Positions 34,165 to 34,221 of a stretch of 34,221 bases of DNA are shown piece by piece. Each line of letters starts with the position of its first letter. Position 1 is the stretch's first letter. Below the pieces are notes generated by a model, which was not told the DNA's origin, did no database searches, and saw nothing but the letters and a program-made list of their open reading frames with translations. The stretch comes from an uncultured Pseudomonadota bacterium. Lineage in GTDB: Bacteria > Pseudomonadota > Gammaproteobacteria > Steroidobacterales > Steroidobacteraceae. The position numbers were made by a program, and so were the translations under genes. The stretch lies in the NCBI GenBank assembly GCA_902826635.1, contig CADEFQ010000001.1:141482-175702 (forward strand), written 5' to 3'.

Positions 34165-34221
34165 GGGTGTGCGAATCTCTCCTCGGGTCAATCATCCAGG
34201 CAGCGCATGCGGCTCGGAGGC
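34165..34221 (-). promoter_or_regulatory. parC upstream region
   Basis: GAGGAGAG on the minus strand (34177-34184) is a strong Shine-Dalgarno-like sequence, although 12 nt from the ATG is longer than usual. Nothing else is recognisable before the window edge. In many gammaproteobacteria parE lies upstream; its presence cannot be checked here. Confidence 0.4.

Overview
The window is about 34 kb of dense, very GC-rich bacterial chromosome with no tRNA, rRNA, CRISPR array or intact insertion sequence that I can see. Gene content and order point to a gammaproteobacterium: prmB-aroC-asd-fimV-truA-accD-folC-dedD-cvpA-purF runs in one direction, gltX-cysS is back to back with ppiA-lpxH, and efp/epmB/epmA/psd lie together. 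FimV plus a degenerate FimX-like protein suggests a type IV pilus-bearing lineage related to Xanthomonadales, Nevskiales or Steroidobacterales; that placement is inference.

Layout. (1) 1-1153: a secreted protein of unknown function, then a roughly 205-bp inverted repeat with a perfect 38-bp outer stem, sitting between convergent genes. (2) 1154-5385: gltX-cysS (tRNA charging) on the minus strand, divergent from ppiA-lpxH. (3) 5363-25084: fifteen consecutive minus-strand genes, transcribed prmB, aroC, asd, fimV, truA, accD, folC, dedD-like, cvpA, purF, glycerate kinase, receiver-Ser/Thr kinase, miaE, a 1443-residue multidomain oxidase, SCO. The last five look like an accessory block added to a conserved housekeeping run. 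(4) 25083-29762: SCO, psd, epmA and msrC on plus, efp on minus, epmB on plus; epmA, epmB and efp form the EF-P beta-lysylation system. (5) 29757-34221: a FimX-like degenerate c-di-GMP protein bracketed by related short repeats, then parC on the minus strand.

The most interesting item is the 1443-residue secreted protein at 5943-10274. It joins an AA5-type copper-radical oxidase head (all expected Cys-Tyr, Tyr-His and His positions present) to Ig/PKD-like domains, a YVTN beta-propeller, a di-heme cytochrome c peroxidase/MauG-like domain and a PA14 domain. It overlaps a SCO copper-chaperone gene. An H2O2-producing oxidase and an H2O2-consuming (or cofactor-maturing) haem domain would thus be one polypeptide, with its likely copper donor encoded next door.

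Other points: two tail-to-tail gene overlaps, two very tight divergent starts with extended -10 elements only 6 nt before the ATG (candidate leaderless mRNAs), a 7-codon relay ORF between epmA and msrC, and repeats that have supplied coding sequence at both ends of the FimX-like gene and the tail of parC.
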